DNA of 64,000 nucleotides from Bacteroidales bacterium (GTDB lineage Bacteria > Bacteroidota > Bacteroidia > Bacteroidales > UBA4417). Where the stretch lies: contig JAURYB010000026.1 of assembly GCA_030654075.1 (NCBI GenBank), positions 1-64,000 of the forward strand, in the 5' to 3' direction. Positions 18,720-27,633 of the stretch are shown here, one piece after another; positions within the stretch are counted from its first letter, which is position 1, and each line of letters starts with the position of its first letter. A program made the translations under genes and the position numbers. Under the pieces are notes generated by a model. That model was not told where the DNA came from, searched no databases, and saw nothing but the letters and a program-made list of their open reading frames with translations.

Positions 18720-20231
18720 TTACGAATACAACGCCATCATTGTCTTCCCTAAATTTTCAATAATATCTCCGGCAATCAATGCTTCATATCCAGTATTTTC
18801 AGAAGCAAAATCTCCTGCCATACCATGAAGATAAACGCCCAGAATGCATGCTTCAGTTGGGTTGTAACCCTGAGCTAACAAACCTGTTATAATGCCTGTA
18901 AGTACATCGCCACTTCCACCTGTTGCCATTCCCATGTTTCCGGTAGGATTAAAATAGCAGTTCCCCAGGGGTGAACATATCACAGTGTAAGCTCCTTTGA
19001 GTACAATATTTAAACTATACTTGATACAAAATGCCCGCAAGATTTCGAGCCGGTCAAAACTATTGGACGTTTTTCCGGCTAATCGAGCAAATTCACCAGG
19101 ATGTGGCGTCAACACGGTGCCTTTAGGCAGAAAAGCCAACCAGGTTGGATTATCAGATAAAATATTTAAAGCATCGGCATCAAGTAATAAAGGAATCTTC
19201 GCTTCCTGAATCAAGTGTTTGAGCATATTGGCCGTGTTTTTACCGGTTCCCATGCCGGGACCGGCGGCAATTGCTGAAAATGCATCCAGGTGAGGCAGTT
19301 GCGTGCATTCGTTTTCATCTTCATCAACCAAAACCATCACTTCGGGAACGGCAGTCTGAATTATTGTATACCCGCAGGCTGGCAAATGCACAGTAACAAG
19401 TCCAACTCCTGCACGAAGGCATGCTTTTCCCATCAGCACAGTTGCGCCGATTTTTCCTTTACTTCCACCAATCAGACAGCAATGGCCAAATGTACCTTTA
19501 TGCGAAAACCTGGATCGCGGTTTCAGAATTCCTTTTACATCCGCAAATTCAACCAGGTAATTACGGCAAGATTCGCTTTGTATAAAATCAGGATGCAGGC
19601 TAATAGGCAAAATATGCCAATTACCCACAAAGTATTCATTTTCGGGAAACAGAAACGCAAGTTTTGGAAATTGGAAACTGAGTGTATAATCGGCTTTAAC
19701 AATAGTATCTTTAATAGGATCAACAGGCTTATCGGCAAACAATCCTGACGGAATATCAATTGATATGGTAATGCATTTGCTGTCATTGATCAGTTTAACC
19801 AACTCTTTATAAATACCTTCCAGTGGTTTTGATAATCCGGAACCAAATAAGGCGTCGACCAGGATTGTATTTTCGCTTAGCTGATTAAGATCAAATTTTT
19901 CAATCAACTGCGGAGTAATGCCGCACTCTTTGGCGCGATGCAGGTTTATCGAAAAATCCTCAGAATTCTTTGTTGATTCACCAGCAATAAACACAAATAC
20001 CCGGACTTGTTTCTTATGCAGCATTCTTGCAAGAGCCAGTCCATCGCCTCCATTATTCCCCGGACCACAAAAAAACAGGACACTTTTTGTGCTCAAATCC
20101 TGATATGTATTCATCCAGTCAAAACAAGTTCCGGCTGCCCGTTCCATCAAATCGATGGACGAAACCGGTTCATTCTGAATGGTATACGTATCGGCTCTTC
20201 GAACCTGTTCAGTAGAAAATATCTTTAACAT
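18720..20231 (-). CDS. nnr: Bifunctional NAD(P)H-hydrate epimerase / ADP-dependent dehydratase
   Basis: The protein is about 503 aa. The N-terminal YjeF epimerase domain begins MLKIFSTEQVRRADTYTI and contains LFFCGPGNNGGDGLALAR and DALFGSGLSKPLEG. The C-terminal ribokinase-like dehydratase domain has GSKGKIGATVLMGKACLRAG, LTPHPGEFARLAG and MATGGSGDVLTGIITGLLAQG. Together they repair hydrated NADH and NADPH. The frame extends to 20336, but the ATG at 20229-20231 matches the family N-terminus and is used. It runs convergently with parE and divergently from rlmD. Confidence 0.93.
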   Translation of the reverse strand: MLKIFSTEQVRRADTYTIQNEPVSSIDLMERAAGTCFDWMNTYQDLSTKSVLFFCGPGNNGGDGLALARMLHKKQVRVFVFIAGESTKNSEDFSINLHRAKECGITPQLIEKFDLNQLSENTILVDALFGSGLSKPLEGIYKELVKLINDSKCITISIDIPSGLFADKPVDPIKDTIVKADYTLSFQFPKLAFLFPENEYFVGNWHILPISLHPDFIQSESCRNYLVEFADVKGILKPRSRFSHKGTFGHCCLIGGSKGKIGATVLMGKACLRAGVGLVTVHLPACGYTIIQTAVPEVMVLVDEDENECTQLPHLDAFSAIAAGPGMGTGKNTANMLKHLIQEAKIPLLLDADALNILSDNPTWLAFLPKGTVLTPHPGEFARLAGKTSNSFDRLEILRAFCIKYSLNIVLKGAYTVICSPLGNCYFNPTGNMGMATGGSGDVLTGIITGLLAQGYNPTEACILGVYLHGMAGDFASENTGYEALIAGDIIENLGKTMMALYS

Positions 20232-20361
20232 AATCGTATAAATTATTATCAAAGTTACGAAAGCAATGGTTTGAACGAGATTATTATTTTTTGGAATTAG
20301 AATTCCAGCTGAAATTTTAAAAAGCTTACTTGTCAAATCTTATCGTTAAGCTCATTCGTTG

Positions 20362-20369
20362 TACCTTTG
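20362..20369 (+). promoter_or_regulatory. -7 box of rlmD, upstream of a heptad-array leader
   Basis: TACCTTTG is a perfect TAnnTTTG. It lies 117 bp before the rlmD ATG, so the predicted 5' leader consists mostly of heptad array C. Confidence 0.5.
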
Positions 20370-20397
20370 CAGCCGTTACTAAAGAGAATCATGGTAA

Positions 20398-20481
20398 TCG
20401 TAAATCGTCATTCGTAAATCGTACCTCGTAAATCGTACATCGTACCTCGTACATCATACATCATACATCATACATCCGAAA
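20398..20481. repeat. Heptad array C (TCGTAnn / TCATACA, 12 units) in the rlmD leader
   Basis: Twelve consecutive 7-bp units all begin with TC. The first eight are TCGTAAA, TCGTCAT, TCGTACC or TCGTACA; the next three are TCATACA and the last TCCGAAA. The phase never slips over 84 bp. The array ends 5 bp before the rlmD start codon. Confidence 0.92.
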
Positions 20482-20486
20482 TCCCT

Positions 20487-21911
20487 ATGTCCCGTCGCCA
20501 ACTCCCTTTTTTTGAAAATGTTACTATTATTGATGCCGGAGCCGAAGGCAAAGCCGTAGCGCGTGTGAACGATATGGTTGTTTTTGTTCCTTTTTGTGTT
20601 CCCGGCGACATTGTCGATATACAGGTTATTTCGAAACGCAAGAGCTATTGCGAAGGAAAAGCAATTAAATTCCATCATTATAGTGAACTAAGGGTTGAGC
20701 CATTTTGCGAACACTTTGGCACCTGTGGCGGATGCCGCTGGCAAAATCTTTCGTATGAGCAACAATTGAAATACAAGCAAAAACAGATTGATGATCATTT
20801 TACGAGAATCGGGAAATTCCCGTTTCCTCCGATAAAACCTATTTTAGCTTCGCCTCTTACAACCGGATACCGCAATAAACTGGAGTACACATTTTCCGAC
20901 AGGCGCTGGCTCAATGCGGATGACATGGCTTTACCCGACGATGAGCGCCAGTCTAATGGGCTTGGATTTCACATTCCGACTCTTTTCGATCGTGTACTTG
21001 ATATCAAACATTGCTACCATCAACCGGAACCTTCCAATGCAATCCGTTTGGCTGTCAGGGATTTTACGCTTCAAAAAGGCTGGAGTTTCTACAATCCGCG
21101 CAGCCACGAAGGGTTTATGCGAAACCTGCTCATCCGAAATACACTTGCCGGTGATTGGATGGTAATTGTAGTATTTGCTTATGAAGCCCCCGAAGAAGTT
21201 TCACAATTAATGACTTTCATAGCTGATAGCTTTCCACAGATAACTTCCCTGATATACGTAATAAACACCAAGCAGAATGATACCATTACCGATCAGGAAA
21301 TGCGTTTATGGAAAGGCCTGCCATACATTACTGAAGTACTGGAAGCTCCTGTTGAAGGCGGACGTAAGCTGCAATTCAGAATAGGACCTGTTTCATTTTA
21401 CCAGACCAATCCGCACCAGGCATATTATTTATATAAAACAGCATTTGACCTGGCCGATTTCAAAGGAGACGAACTCGTTTATGATTTATATTGCGGCACC
21501 GGAACAATTACTAATTTTGTAGCGCCATATGTAAAAAAAGCAGTAGGAGTGGAGTATGTGCCCTCAGCAATTGATGATGCTCATATCAATTCTGAATTAA
21601 ATAATATTGAGAATACCGTTTATTATGCCGGTGACCTGGCCAAAGTTTTAAATGCGGAATTTGTTATACAAAATGGTCGGCCGGATGTCATCATCACTGA
21701 TCCGCCGCGAAATGGAATGCACGAAAATGTTGTGAAACAAATCCTTGAAATTGAACCTCAGAAAGTAGTTTATGTAAGCTGTAACCCCGCAACCCAGGCA
21801 CGGGATATAGCTCTAATGATCGAAAAGTATGAGGTAACAGCCGTTCAACCGGTTGATATGTTTCCGCATACGCATCATGTAGAAAATGTAGTGTTATTAA
21901 CTAAGCGCTAA
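20487..21911 (+). CDS. rlmD: 23S rRNA (uracil-C5)-methyltransferase, RlmD/RumA family
   Basis: This 474-aa protein has an N-terminal TRAM domain (FENVTIIDAGAEGKAVARVN) and an iron-sulfur cluster site with CEHFGTCGGCRW (about 74-84) plus a later Cys in KHCYHQPE. The SAM-binding motif is VYDLYCGTGTITNFV, followed by ITDPPRNGMH and the catalytic Cys in VYVSCNPATQARD. The family methylates U1939 or U747 of 23S rRNA; in Bacteroidota the exact position cannot be read from sequence. The last 11 bases overlap the 3' end of aroK on the other strand. Confidence 0.9.
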   Translation: MSRRQLPFFENVTIIDAGAEGKAVARVNDMVVFVPFCVPGDIVDIQVISKRKSYCEGKAIKFHHYSELRVEPFCEHFGTCGGCRWQNLSYEQQLKYKQKQIDDHFTRIGKFPFPPIKPILASPLTTGYRNKLEYTFSDRRWLNADDMALPDDERQSNGLGFHIPTLFDRVLDIKHCYHQPEPSNAIRLAVRDFTLQKGWSFYNPRSHEGFMRNLLIRNTLAGDWMVIVVFAYEAPEEVSQLMTFIADSFPQITSLIYVINTKQNDTITDQEMRLWKGLPYITEVLEAPVEGGRKLQFRIGPVSFYQTNPHQAYYLYKTAFDLADFKGDELVYDLYCGTGTITNFVAPYVKKAVGVEYVPSAIDDAHINSELNNIENTVYYAGDLAKVLNAEFVIQNGRPDVIITDPPRNGMHENVVKQILEIEPQKVVYVSCNPATQARDIALMIEKYEVTAVQPVDMFPHTHHVENVVLLTKR

Positions 21912-22422
21912 TATTTCGGGAATTATTCAGGATAAGCTTTTTCAATTCCTCCAGATCCGGATTTGTAGCATCAATTATAATTTGTGCCTTTTGGTAGAAT
22001 TGCTCACGCGATTTAAGGTGTACCGTAATTTTCTCCATTATGTCCGTTCCATCCATTTGCTGGAACAATGGTCTTTTCCATGCATATGGACCAATTCTGG
22101 TAAGTATTATCTCAGGTGTAGCTTCAAGATAAATAGTAAGCCCGGTTTGGTTCATCAATTTCATATTGTCATGAAAACAGGGAACTCCTCCGCCTGTTGA
22201 AACCACCATATCAGGGATTAACGCAATATCATTCAGCACTTTATGTTCTACATCGCGGAATGCAGTTTCGCCATATTTTATAAAAAAATCAGGGATGCTG
22301 ATCTTGTACCTGGATTCAATTTCAGTATCAAGGTCAATCCATGAAATGCCCAGAGCATTTGCAAGGTTTTTGCCTAACGTGCTCTTTCCGCTTCCCATAT
22401 AACCTATCAGGTAGATTTTCAT
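21901..22422 (-). CDS. aroK: Shikimate kinase
   Basis: The protein is 173 aa, standard for AroK. The P-loop is GYMGSGKST (7-15). Shikimate-binding elements include DLDTEIE, FRDVEHKVL and STGGGVPC, and the lid region contains RPLFQQM. It phosphorylates shikimate in the pathway to chorismate and aromatic amino acids. It stands alone, with a -7 box immediately upstream, and its 3' end overlaps rlmD by 11 bp in convergent orientation. Confidence 0.94.
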   Translation of the reverse strand: MKIYLIGYMGSGKSTLGKNLANALGISWIDLDTEIESRYKISIPDFFIKYGETAFRDVEHKVLNDIALIPDMVVSTGGGVPCFHDNMKLMNQTGLTIYLEATPEIILTRIGPYAWKRPLFQQMDGTDIMEKITVHLKSREQFYQKAQIIIDATNPDLEELKKLILNNSRNISA

Positions 22423-22426
22423 ATTG

Positions 22427-22434
22427 CAAAGTTA
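22427..22434 (-). promoter_or_regulatory. -7 box of aroK
   Basis: The minus strand reads TAACTTTG, a perfect TAnnTTTG, only 4 bp upstream of the ATG at 22422. A leaderless or near-leaderless mRNA is implied if it is used. Confidence 0.45.
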
Positions 22435-22560
22435 AATTTCTTTGCGAAATTTACATATTATTCTGAAGATTTTGATCAATTGCATTAATTTTGGAAGAAA
22501 ATGAATTTTGATATTTTCCTCAACTTGAAAATCTAAGAAGCAAATGATTTTTATTTCCTT

Positions 22561-22634
22561 CCCCGCCTTGAAAGTCGGGCAATTGAGTTTGATTTTTTCT
22601 CATGCTTCCCCGACTTGAAAGTCGGGGCAATTGA
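22561..22634. repeat. Two copies of a CCCCGACTTGAAAGTCGGGG hairpin repeat
   Basis: The copy at 22608-22627 is a perfect palindrome with 9-bp arms CCCCGACTT and AAGTCGGGG around GA. The copy at 22561-22579 has a changed left arm (CCCCGCCTT). Both are followed by CAATTGA, so the unit is about 26 bp and is directly repeated. A weaker relative, CAACTTGAAAATC, lies near 22521. Confidence 0.75.
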
Positions 22635-22693
22635 TATCCAAAAACTGAAGGATTTAAAAGCCAAACCTTTGAATTTTTGACCCTTTGAACCAA

Positions 22694-22749
22694 ATCACTA
22701 TTTTCCATTAACCATTTTCTATTAACGATTAACCATTAACTATTCCCCC
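22694..22749. repeat. Heptad array D (TTAACnA / TTTTCnA) abutting the recQ start
   Basis: Eight 7-bp units run without a phase change, mixing TTAACCA, TTAACGA, TTAACTA and TTTTCCA/TTTTCTA. The last unit ends 1 bp before the recQ ATG at 22751. Confidence 0.88.
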
Positions 22750-22750
22750 A

Positions 22751-24655
22751 ATGCCCTCCGCACCTCATGAAATTTTAAAAAAATACTGGGGATACGATTC
22801 ATTCCGGTCGTTGCAGGAGGATATTATCAGTTCAGTCCTTGAGGGAAAAGATACGCTGGCGTTGTTGCCGACCGGTGGGGGAAAATCCATTTGTTTCCAG
22901 GTTCCGGCTATGTGCAAAGATGGATTGTGCCTGGTAGTTACTCCCCTTGTCGCATTAATGACTGACCAGGTAGAGAATTTGAAACGACATGGCATTGTTG
23001 CGGTTGAGATGCACTCAGGAATGCATCCAAGAGAGATTGAGATGGCTTTTGAGAAGTGTGCCGATGGAAGGGCTAAATTTCTTTACCTGTCGCCTGAGCG
23101 GCTTGAAACAAGGAAATTCAGGGAGATGCTTCGGGGCATCAATGTGACATTGATAGCTGTTGATGAAGCGCACTGTATTTCGCAATGGGGCTACGACTTT
23201 CGTCCGCCTTACCTGAGGATTGCCGAAGTACGGAATATTTTTCCACATGTTCCTGTGCTGGCCTTAACGGCAACTGCTGTGCCAAGAGTTGTTGACGATA
23301 TACAGGTAAAACTGGAATTTCAGAGTAAGAATGTTTTCAGCAAGAGTTTTGTTCGCAATAACCTTGCTTACGTAGTTTCACGCGAGGATGATAAAATAAA
23401 GAAACTTCTCCGGGTTTGTACCGGAGTGCAAGGTTGCGGTATTATTTATGTGCGTAATCGCAGGCTCACCAAAGAAATTGCAGAAGTCTTGATGCACAAT
23501 GGAATATCTGCCAATTATTATCATGCCGGACTTGAACCCGCAATCAGGTTAACGAGGCAACACGATTGGATGAATGGTAAAACCCGTATCATTGTGGCAA
23601 CCAATGCTTTCGGAATGGGTATTGATAAACCTGATGTGCGCCTGGTTGTACATCTTGACTTGCCGGATACGCTTGAAGCCTATTACCAGGAAGCCGGCAG
23701 GGTTGGGCGCGATGGAGAAAAATCCTACGCGGTGATGTTGTTTAATGAACACGACATTGTAAACAGCCGTCATCACCTCGAACTGGCATGGCCCGATCCG
23801 GAAACTGTCAGGCAGGTTTATCAGGCTTTAGGCAATTTTTTACAACTCCCTGTGGGTGCCGGAAAAGATGTTTCATTCAATTTCGATTTCGAGAAGTTCA
23901 GCGGTACGTATAAAATGAAACCGGTTACAGTTTTCAGTGCTCTGAAAATCCTTGAAAGGGATGGCTATATCACGCTGAATGATGCCTGGGACGATCCTTC
24001 CAGGTTGTTTTTTGCCTGTTCAAAAGAAGATTTGTACCGCTATCAGCTCGAAAATGCTGAAGCAGATAAAATATTGCGGATCATCCTGCGCTCGTATAGC
24101 GGCGTGTTTACCGATTTTACGCGCATTAATGAAAATGAAATCGCCCGGCGTTCGGGTATTGATTCACCAAAAGTTACTGAATTGCTTACCCGGATGCAGC
24201 GAATTGGTATTATTGATTATCTGCCAAATAAAAGTTCACCTCAGTTAATATTTAACACCGAAAGACTTAATCCTGATGATATTGCGCTTTCAAAAACGTT
24301 TTATTCAACGCGGAAAAAGGAAGCGTTTTCGATGCTGGAAAGCATAATCAACTATGCTACATCCGAAACGGAATGCCGTAGCCAGATGCTTGTTGCATAT
24401 TTTGGTGAAATAAAGTCGGATTATTGCGGGGTTTGTGATGTTTGTCTGAAAAGAAGGCGAAAAGAAATAAATGGAAAGAAATCTTTAGAAATCGAACAAA
24501 GCATAATTAACGTTTTATCAAACGGGCCTAGTTCTGTTACTGATCTCGTTCGTGTAATGAATAAATATAAAGAGAATGATGTTCTTTCCATTTTAAGATA
24601 TCTTATTGAAGATGGCCGTATTCAGGAAGAAGGTGAAACTCTGAGGCAGATTTAA
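22751..24655 (+). CDS. recQ: ATP-dependent DNA helicase RecQ
   Basis: The protein is 634 aa. It contains FRSLQEDIISSVL, Walker A LLPTGGGKSICFQVPA (about 37-52), VVTPLVALMTDQV, the DEAH box AVDEAHCISQWGYDFRP (about 136-152), ALTATA, and motif VI EAGRVGRDGE. A RecQ-C zinc site is indicated by CRSQMLVAYFG and CGVCDVCLKRRRK near residues 545-575. A short C-terminal winged-helix-like tail follows, and no HRDC domain is evident. It unwinds DNA 3' to 5' in recombination and fork repair. Confidence 0.93.
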   Translation: MPSAPHEILKKYWGYDSFRSLQEDIISSVLEGKDTLALLPTGGGKSICFQVPAMCKDGLCLVVTPLVALMTDQVENLKRHGIVAVEMHSGMHPREIEMAFEKCADGRAKFLYLSPERLETRKFREMLRGINVTLIAVDEAHCISQWGYDFRPPYLRIAEVRNIFPHVPVLALTATAVPRVVDDIQVKLEFQSKNVFSKSFVRNNLAYVVSREDDKIKKLLRVCTGVQGCGIIYVRNRRLTKEIAEVLMHNGISANYYHAGLEPAIRLTRQHDWMNGKTRIIVATNAFGMGIDKPDVRLVVHLDLPDTLEAYYQEAGRVGRDGEKSYAVMLFNEHDIVNSRHHLELAWPDPETVRQVYQALGNFLQLPVGAGKDVSFNFDFEKFSGTYKMKPVTVFSALKILERDGYITLNDAWDDPSRLFFACSKEDLYRYQLENAEADKILRIILRSYSGVFTDFTRINENEIARRSGIDSPKVTELLTRMQRIGIIDYLPNKSSPQLIFNTERLNPDDIALSKTFYSTRKKEAFSMLESIINYATSETECRSQMLVAYFGEIKSDYCGVCDVCLKRRRKEINGKKSLEIEQSIINVLSNGPSSVTDLVRVMNKYKENDVLSILRYLIEDGRIQEEGETLRQI

Positions 24656-24775
24656 TTTTTTCTTTAGCCAGGAAGTGGCTGAGTATAATTTTCAATGCAT
24701 TGTAAATGAAAGTCTTACCTGTTTTTTGAAACCGGGAAAGTAGTAATATTCGATTGTAAAATTAGTCAGATTCTG

Positions 24776-25387
24776 ATGCAAGAAAAGCTTTTCACCTGTT
24801 TGCCTCGAGAATTTTATACCAGGCCTGATGTAGTTCAGATAGCCCTTGAATTGCTTGGGAAAGTTTTATACACTTCATTCAACAAGGAAATAACCGCCGG
24901 TATAATTATTGAAACTGAAGCTTACGCAGGAGTGATTGATAAGGCATCGCACGCGTATAACAATCGCCGCACAGCCCGAACCGAAACAATGTATCGCGAA
25001 GGAGGCTGTGCTTATGTCTACCTCTGTTATGGTATTCACCCTTTATTTAATATTGTAACATCTGTTCCGGATGTTCCGCATGCGGTTTTAATACGAGGGA
25101 TAGAACCGCTGCATGGAATAGAAATAATGAAAAATAGAAAAGGTAAAATTAACTTAATTCCCAAAGATGGAATTGGCCCGGGAAACATTACTAAATTATT
25201 GGGAATTCGTGTTGATGATTCCGGTTTGAGCCTTTGCAATAATTCAAATACGGAAATGAGAATCTGGCTTCAGGATGAAGAAATACAGGTTTTGGATTCG
25301 GAGGTGAAGTCAGGCCCTCGGATAGGTGTGGACTATGCGGGCGAAGATGCTAAATTGCCGTATCGCTTTCAATGGATAAAAAAATAG
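24776..25387 (+). CDS. 3-methyladenine DNA glycosylase (AAG/MPG family)
   Basis: The protein is 203 aa and matches the Pur_DNA_glyco family: FYTRPDVVQIALELLGKVL, then IIETEAYAG with the catalytic Glu, DKASHAYNNRRTARTETMY, AYVYLCYGIHPLFNIVT and AVLIRGIEP. It removes alkylated purines in base-excision repair. It lies 120 bp after recQ, so the two may be a repair unit, but a separate promoter cannot be excluded. A hairpin shared with hup follows. Confidence 0.92.
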   Translation: MQEKLFTCLPREFYTRPDVVQIALELLGKVLYTSFNKEITAGIIIETEAYAGVIDKASHAYNNRRTARTETMYREGGCAYVYLCYGIHPLFNIVTSVPDVPHAVLIRGIEPLHGIEIMKNRKGKINLIPKDGIGPGNITKLLGIRVDDSGLSLCNNSNTEMRIWLQDEEIQVLDSEVKSGPRIGVDYAGEDAKLPYRFQWIKK

Positions 25388-25413
25388 AGCTCCTTTTGGG
25401 AAGCTCTATTTCT
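25382..25413. terminator. Bidirectional terminator between mpg and hup
   Basis: AAATAGAGCT (25382-25391) pairs with AGCTCTATTT (25402-25411). The left arm includes the mpg stop TAG. The hairpin lies between two convergent genes with A and T flanks on both sides. Confidence 0.75.
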
Positions 25414-25433
25414 ATAAAATAAATCAAAAAGAC

Positions 25434-25706
25434 TTATTTGACATTTTTTTGAAGGTCTGCACCAGGTTTAAATTTAACTACTTTTTTAGCAGCAATTTTA
25501 ATTTCTAAACCGGTTTTAGGATTGCGGCCTTTGCGGGCAGCACGTTTTGAAACGGAGAAAGATCCAAAGCCAACCAATGCTACGCGGTCACCTTTTTTCA
25601 AAGCTTTATTTGTAGAGGCAACAAAAGCATCGAGAGCCCTTTTAGCATCAGCTTTAGTCATGCCGGCTTCAGCGGCCATTGATTCAATTAATTCTGCTTT
25701 GTTCAT
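25434..25706 (-). CDS. hup: DNA-binding protein HU
   Basis: The protein is 90 aa, the standard HU length. It has [20 protein letters not shown], the core [20 protein letters not shown], and the DNA-intercalating arm [14 protein letters not shown], with the conserved Pro in NPKTG. It is a nucleoid-associated protein that bends DNA as a dimer. A clear promoter with both -33 and -7 elements precedes it. Confidence 0.95.
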   Translation of the reverse strand: MNKAELIESMAAEAGMTKADAKRALDAFVASTNKALKKGDRVALVGFGSFSVSKRAARKGRNPKTGLEIKIAAKKVVKFKPGADLQKNVK

Positions 25707-25746
25707 TTGATTGATTTTTTAGTTAATAATAAAGTTTTGTTCAATA

Positions 25747-25777
25747 CAAATATAGTGTAAAAATCAGTGATATCAAC
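25747..25777 (-). promoter_or_regulatory. Bacteroidota promoter of hup (-33 and -7)
   Basis: On the minus strand the -7 box is TATATTTG (25747-25754). GTTG (25774-25777), close to the TTTG -33 consensus, lies exactly 19 bp upstream. The box is about 40 bp before the hup ATG. This is the best complete promoter in the window. Confidence 0.7.
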
Positions 25778-25883
25778 ATGTGTAGGAGAATAAACCCCGT
25801 TTTTGTTAATAAAGACGGTAGTTTGTTAATAACTTTGCTGTAATACCGGTGGTTTTATGCCATTTTTTACAGCATTACCGGAA

Positions 25884-26852
25884 TTATTCAAATCGAAAAT
25901 GACTTGATAAATGAATACCACGAAGGAATTCAGCGGTATTCAGGCGTTTTTTTCCTTCCATTTGCAGCTCTTCAATATGAATTAATCCGTCGCCAGTAAC
26001 AACTGAAAATGAATTTCTATCATCAGTAATAATGGTTCCCGGAAATTTGCCTGTATCTGCTAATTGAAATGATGTTCTGAATATCTTAACCTGTTTCATA
26101 ACTTCGTTGTCTGTAATCAGGTTTGAAAATGCGCCTGGAAAAGGTGACAGGCCTCTGACTCGATTATGAATAGTAAGGCATGAATCTGCCCAATTTATCC
26201 TGCAATCAGTTTTAAAAATTTTAGGAGCCGGTTTTAATGATACTTTTTCTGAAATAATGTTTTCCTGCTTTTGTGCTTCAACGCTTCCTGCCTCAATCAT
26301 TTTAAGCGTTTCCAGCATCATCTCACCTCCGGCAACCATCAATCTGTCATGAAGCGCACCGGCATTGTCAGAAGGCAGGATTGGGAGTTTGCGGGAAAGT
26401 ATTATGTTGCCGGTATCTATTTCCTGTTCGATAAAGAAAGTTGTCAGCCCGGTTTCTGTTTCTCCGTTAATGATTACATGATTTATCGGCGCCGCGCCCC
26501 TGTATTGCGGCAACAAGGAAGCGTGAAGGTTTAACGTTCCATATTCCGGCATCTGCCATACAACTTCGGGTAACATCCTGAACGCGACAACAACCTGTAA
26601 ATTAGCATTTAAACTTACTAATTCTTTAAGGAAATCAGGATTTTTCAGCTTTTCGGGTTGCAGAATCCTGATGTTGTTTGCCAGCGCAAATTCTTTAACA
26701 GCTGAATAATGTATTTTTTGTCCCCTGCCTGCAGGTTTGTCAAGAGCTGTAACAACGGCCAATACATTGTACCCGGCCTGAACAATGGCGCGTAACGGTT
26801 CAACCGCGAACTCCGGTGTACCCATATAGATAATACGTAATTCCCTGTTCAT
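25884..26852 (-). CDS. fmt: Methionyl-tRNA formyltransferase
   Basis: The protein is 322 aa. It begins RIIYMGTPEFAVEPLRAI and contains VVTALDKPAGRGQKI, the catalytic loop TLNLHASLLPQYRGAAPINH, then DTGNIILSRKLPI, and a C-terminal OB-like domain (FSVVTGDGLIHIEELQMEGKKR). It formylates Met-tRNA for translation initiation. It serves as a useful contrast with the second formyltransferase-like protein at 12095, which lacks the HASLLPxYRG loop. A terminator hairpin separates it from the upstream TPR gene. Confidence 0.95.
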   Translation of the reverse strand: MNRELRIIYMGTPEFAVEPLRAIVQAGYNVLAVVTALDKPAGRGQKIHYSAVKEFALANNIRILQPEKLKNPDFLKELVSLNANLQVVVAFRMLPEVVWQMPEYGTLNLHASLLPQYRGAAPINHVIINGETETGLTTFFIEQEIDTGNIILSRKLPILPSDNAGALHDRLMVAGGEMMLETLKMIEAGSVEAQKQENIISEKVSLKPAPKIFKTDCRINWADSCLTIHNRVRGLSPFPGAFSNLITDNEVMKQVKIFRTSFQLADTGKFPGTIITDDRNSFSVVTGDGLIHIEELQMEGKKRLNTAEFLRGIHLSSHFRFE

Positions 26853-26864
26853 GGCGTGTCGTTA

Positions 26865-26897
26865 AACAAAAAATACCTGAAGTTTATCCAGGTATTT
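26865..26897 (-). terminator. Rho-independent terminator after the TPR gene
   Basis: AAATACCTG (26871-26879) pairs with CAGGTATTT (26889-26897) around a 9-nt loop. A-rich sequence on its left gives a T tract on the minus strand. It lies 20 bp after the TPR gene stop. Confidence 0.75.
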
Positions 26898-26916
26898 CTT
26901 AAATTTTGAAAGTATG

Positions 26917-27606
26917 TTATTTAGTAAGTTTTGCCTTGGCTTGCTCGATGTATTTATCAATATCTCTGGCTTCGGCACTCTTCATGTGTTCTTTTTGTAT
27001 TTTTTCATACAATTCAACAGCTTTGTCAAATTTGCCCTGGTCTTCGTAAATAAAGGCTGCCCTCATCAGGTAAAGCGGAGTGGTTAAATCATTCACCTGC
27101 TGCTTGGCTGCTTTAAGGTAATACTCAATTGCCTCGTCTTTTTTGCCAAGTTCCATGTATGCATCACCAATACTGCCTGTTGCCATTGGGCCAACAAATT
27201 CGTCATCACTGTCAAATTTCTTCAGGTAAGTGATAGCATCTTCAAATTTACCTTGTTTCAGATAAATGATACCTGCGTAGTATTTTGACAAATTTGCAGC
27301 CTTTGTCATGCTGTAATCTTCAATAATAGCCAAAAATCCAGGAAAATTAGCGTCACCGTTTAATGCTTTGTTCAGCGAATCCTGTTCAAAATATTTCTGA
27401 GCCATGAACATTTGTCCCTGGGCTGCTTTTTCGCGGGGAGCAATGTAAAGTTTCTGGAAAGCAAATACCCCTAATACAATTACAACGGCAGCACCTATAA
27501 CTATTGTAAGTATCTTCTGGTTTTTTTCAATAAATTTTTCTGATTTCGACAGAGCTTCTTCAACCTTGTGGATTTTCTCTTCAGTATTGTCAATTTTCTT
27601 GGCCAT
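26917..27606 (-). CDS. Membrane-anchored tetratricopeptide repeat protein (YfgM-like)
   Basis: The protein is about 229 aa. It starts MAKKIDNTEEKIHKVEEALS, followed by one transmembrane helix (about residues 36-56, ILTIVIGAAVVIVLGVFAF). Several TPR units follow: YAGIIYLKQGKFEDAITYLKKF, GSIGDAYMELGKKDEAIEYYLK and AFIYEDQGKFDKAVELYEKI. The topology is that of YfgM-type periplasmic or inner-membrane scaffold proteins. The frame extends to 27681, but a perfect -7 box at 27626-27633 lies inside that extension, so the ATG at 27606 is the real start. Confidence 0.82.
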   Translation of the reverse strand: MAKKIDNTEEKIHKVEEALSKSEKFIEKNQKILTIVIGAAVVIVLGVFAFQKLYIAPREKAAQGQMFMAQKYFEQDSLNKALNGDANFPGFLAIIEDYSMTKAANLSKYYAGIIYLKQGKFEDAITYLKKFDSDDEFVGPMATGSIGDAYMELGKKDEAIEYYLKAAKQQVNDLTTPLYLMRAAFIYEDQGKFDKAVELYEKIQKEHMKSAEARDIDKYIEQAKAKLTK

Positions 27607-27625
27607 AATTCTTATTTTTGAGGCG

Positions 27626-27633
27626 CAAAAGTA
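27626..27633 (-). promoter_or_regulatory. -7 box of the TPR gene (decides the start)
   Basis: The minus strand reads TACTTTTG, a perfect TAnnTTTG, 19 bp before the ATG at 27606. It overlaps an in-frame upstream extension, which argues against the longer protein. Confidence 0.6.

Larger units (their letters stand above)
22423..22750. other. Intergenic region aroK-recQ with hairpin repeats and heptads
   Basis: This 328-bp region holds the aroK -7 box, two copies of a CTTGAAAGTCGGG hairpin (22561-22579 and 22608-22627) and heptad array D directly before recQ. No gene is evident. Confidence 0.6.

Noticed and set aside
20398-20481. CRISPR-like array
   Set aside because: The repeat is a continuous 7-bp period without distinct spacers.
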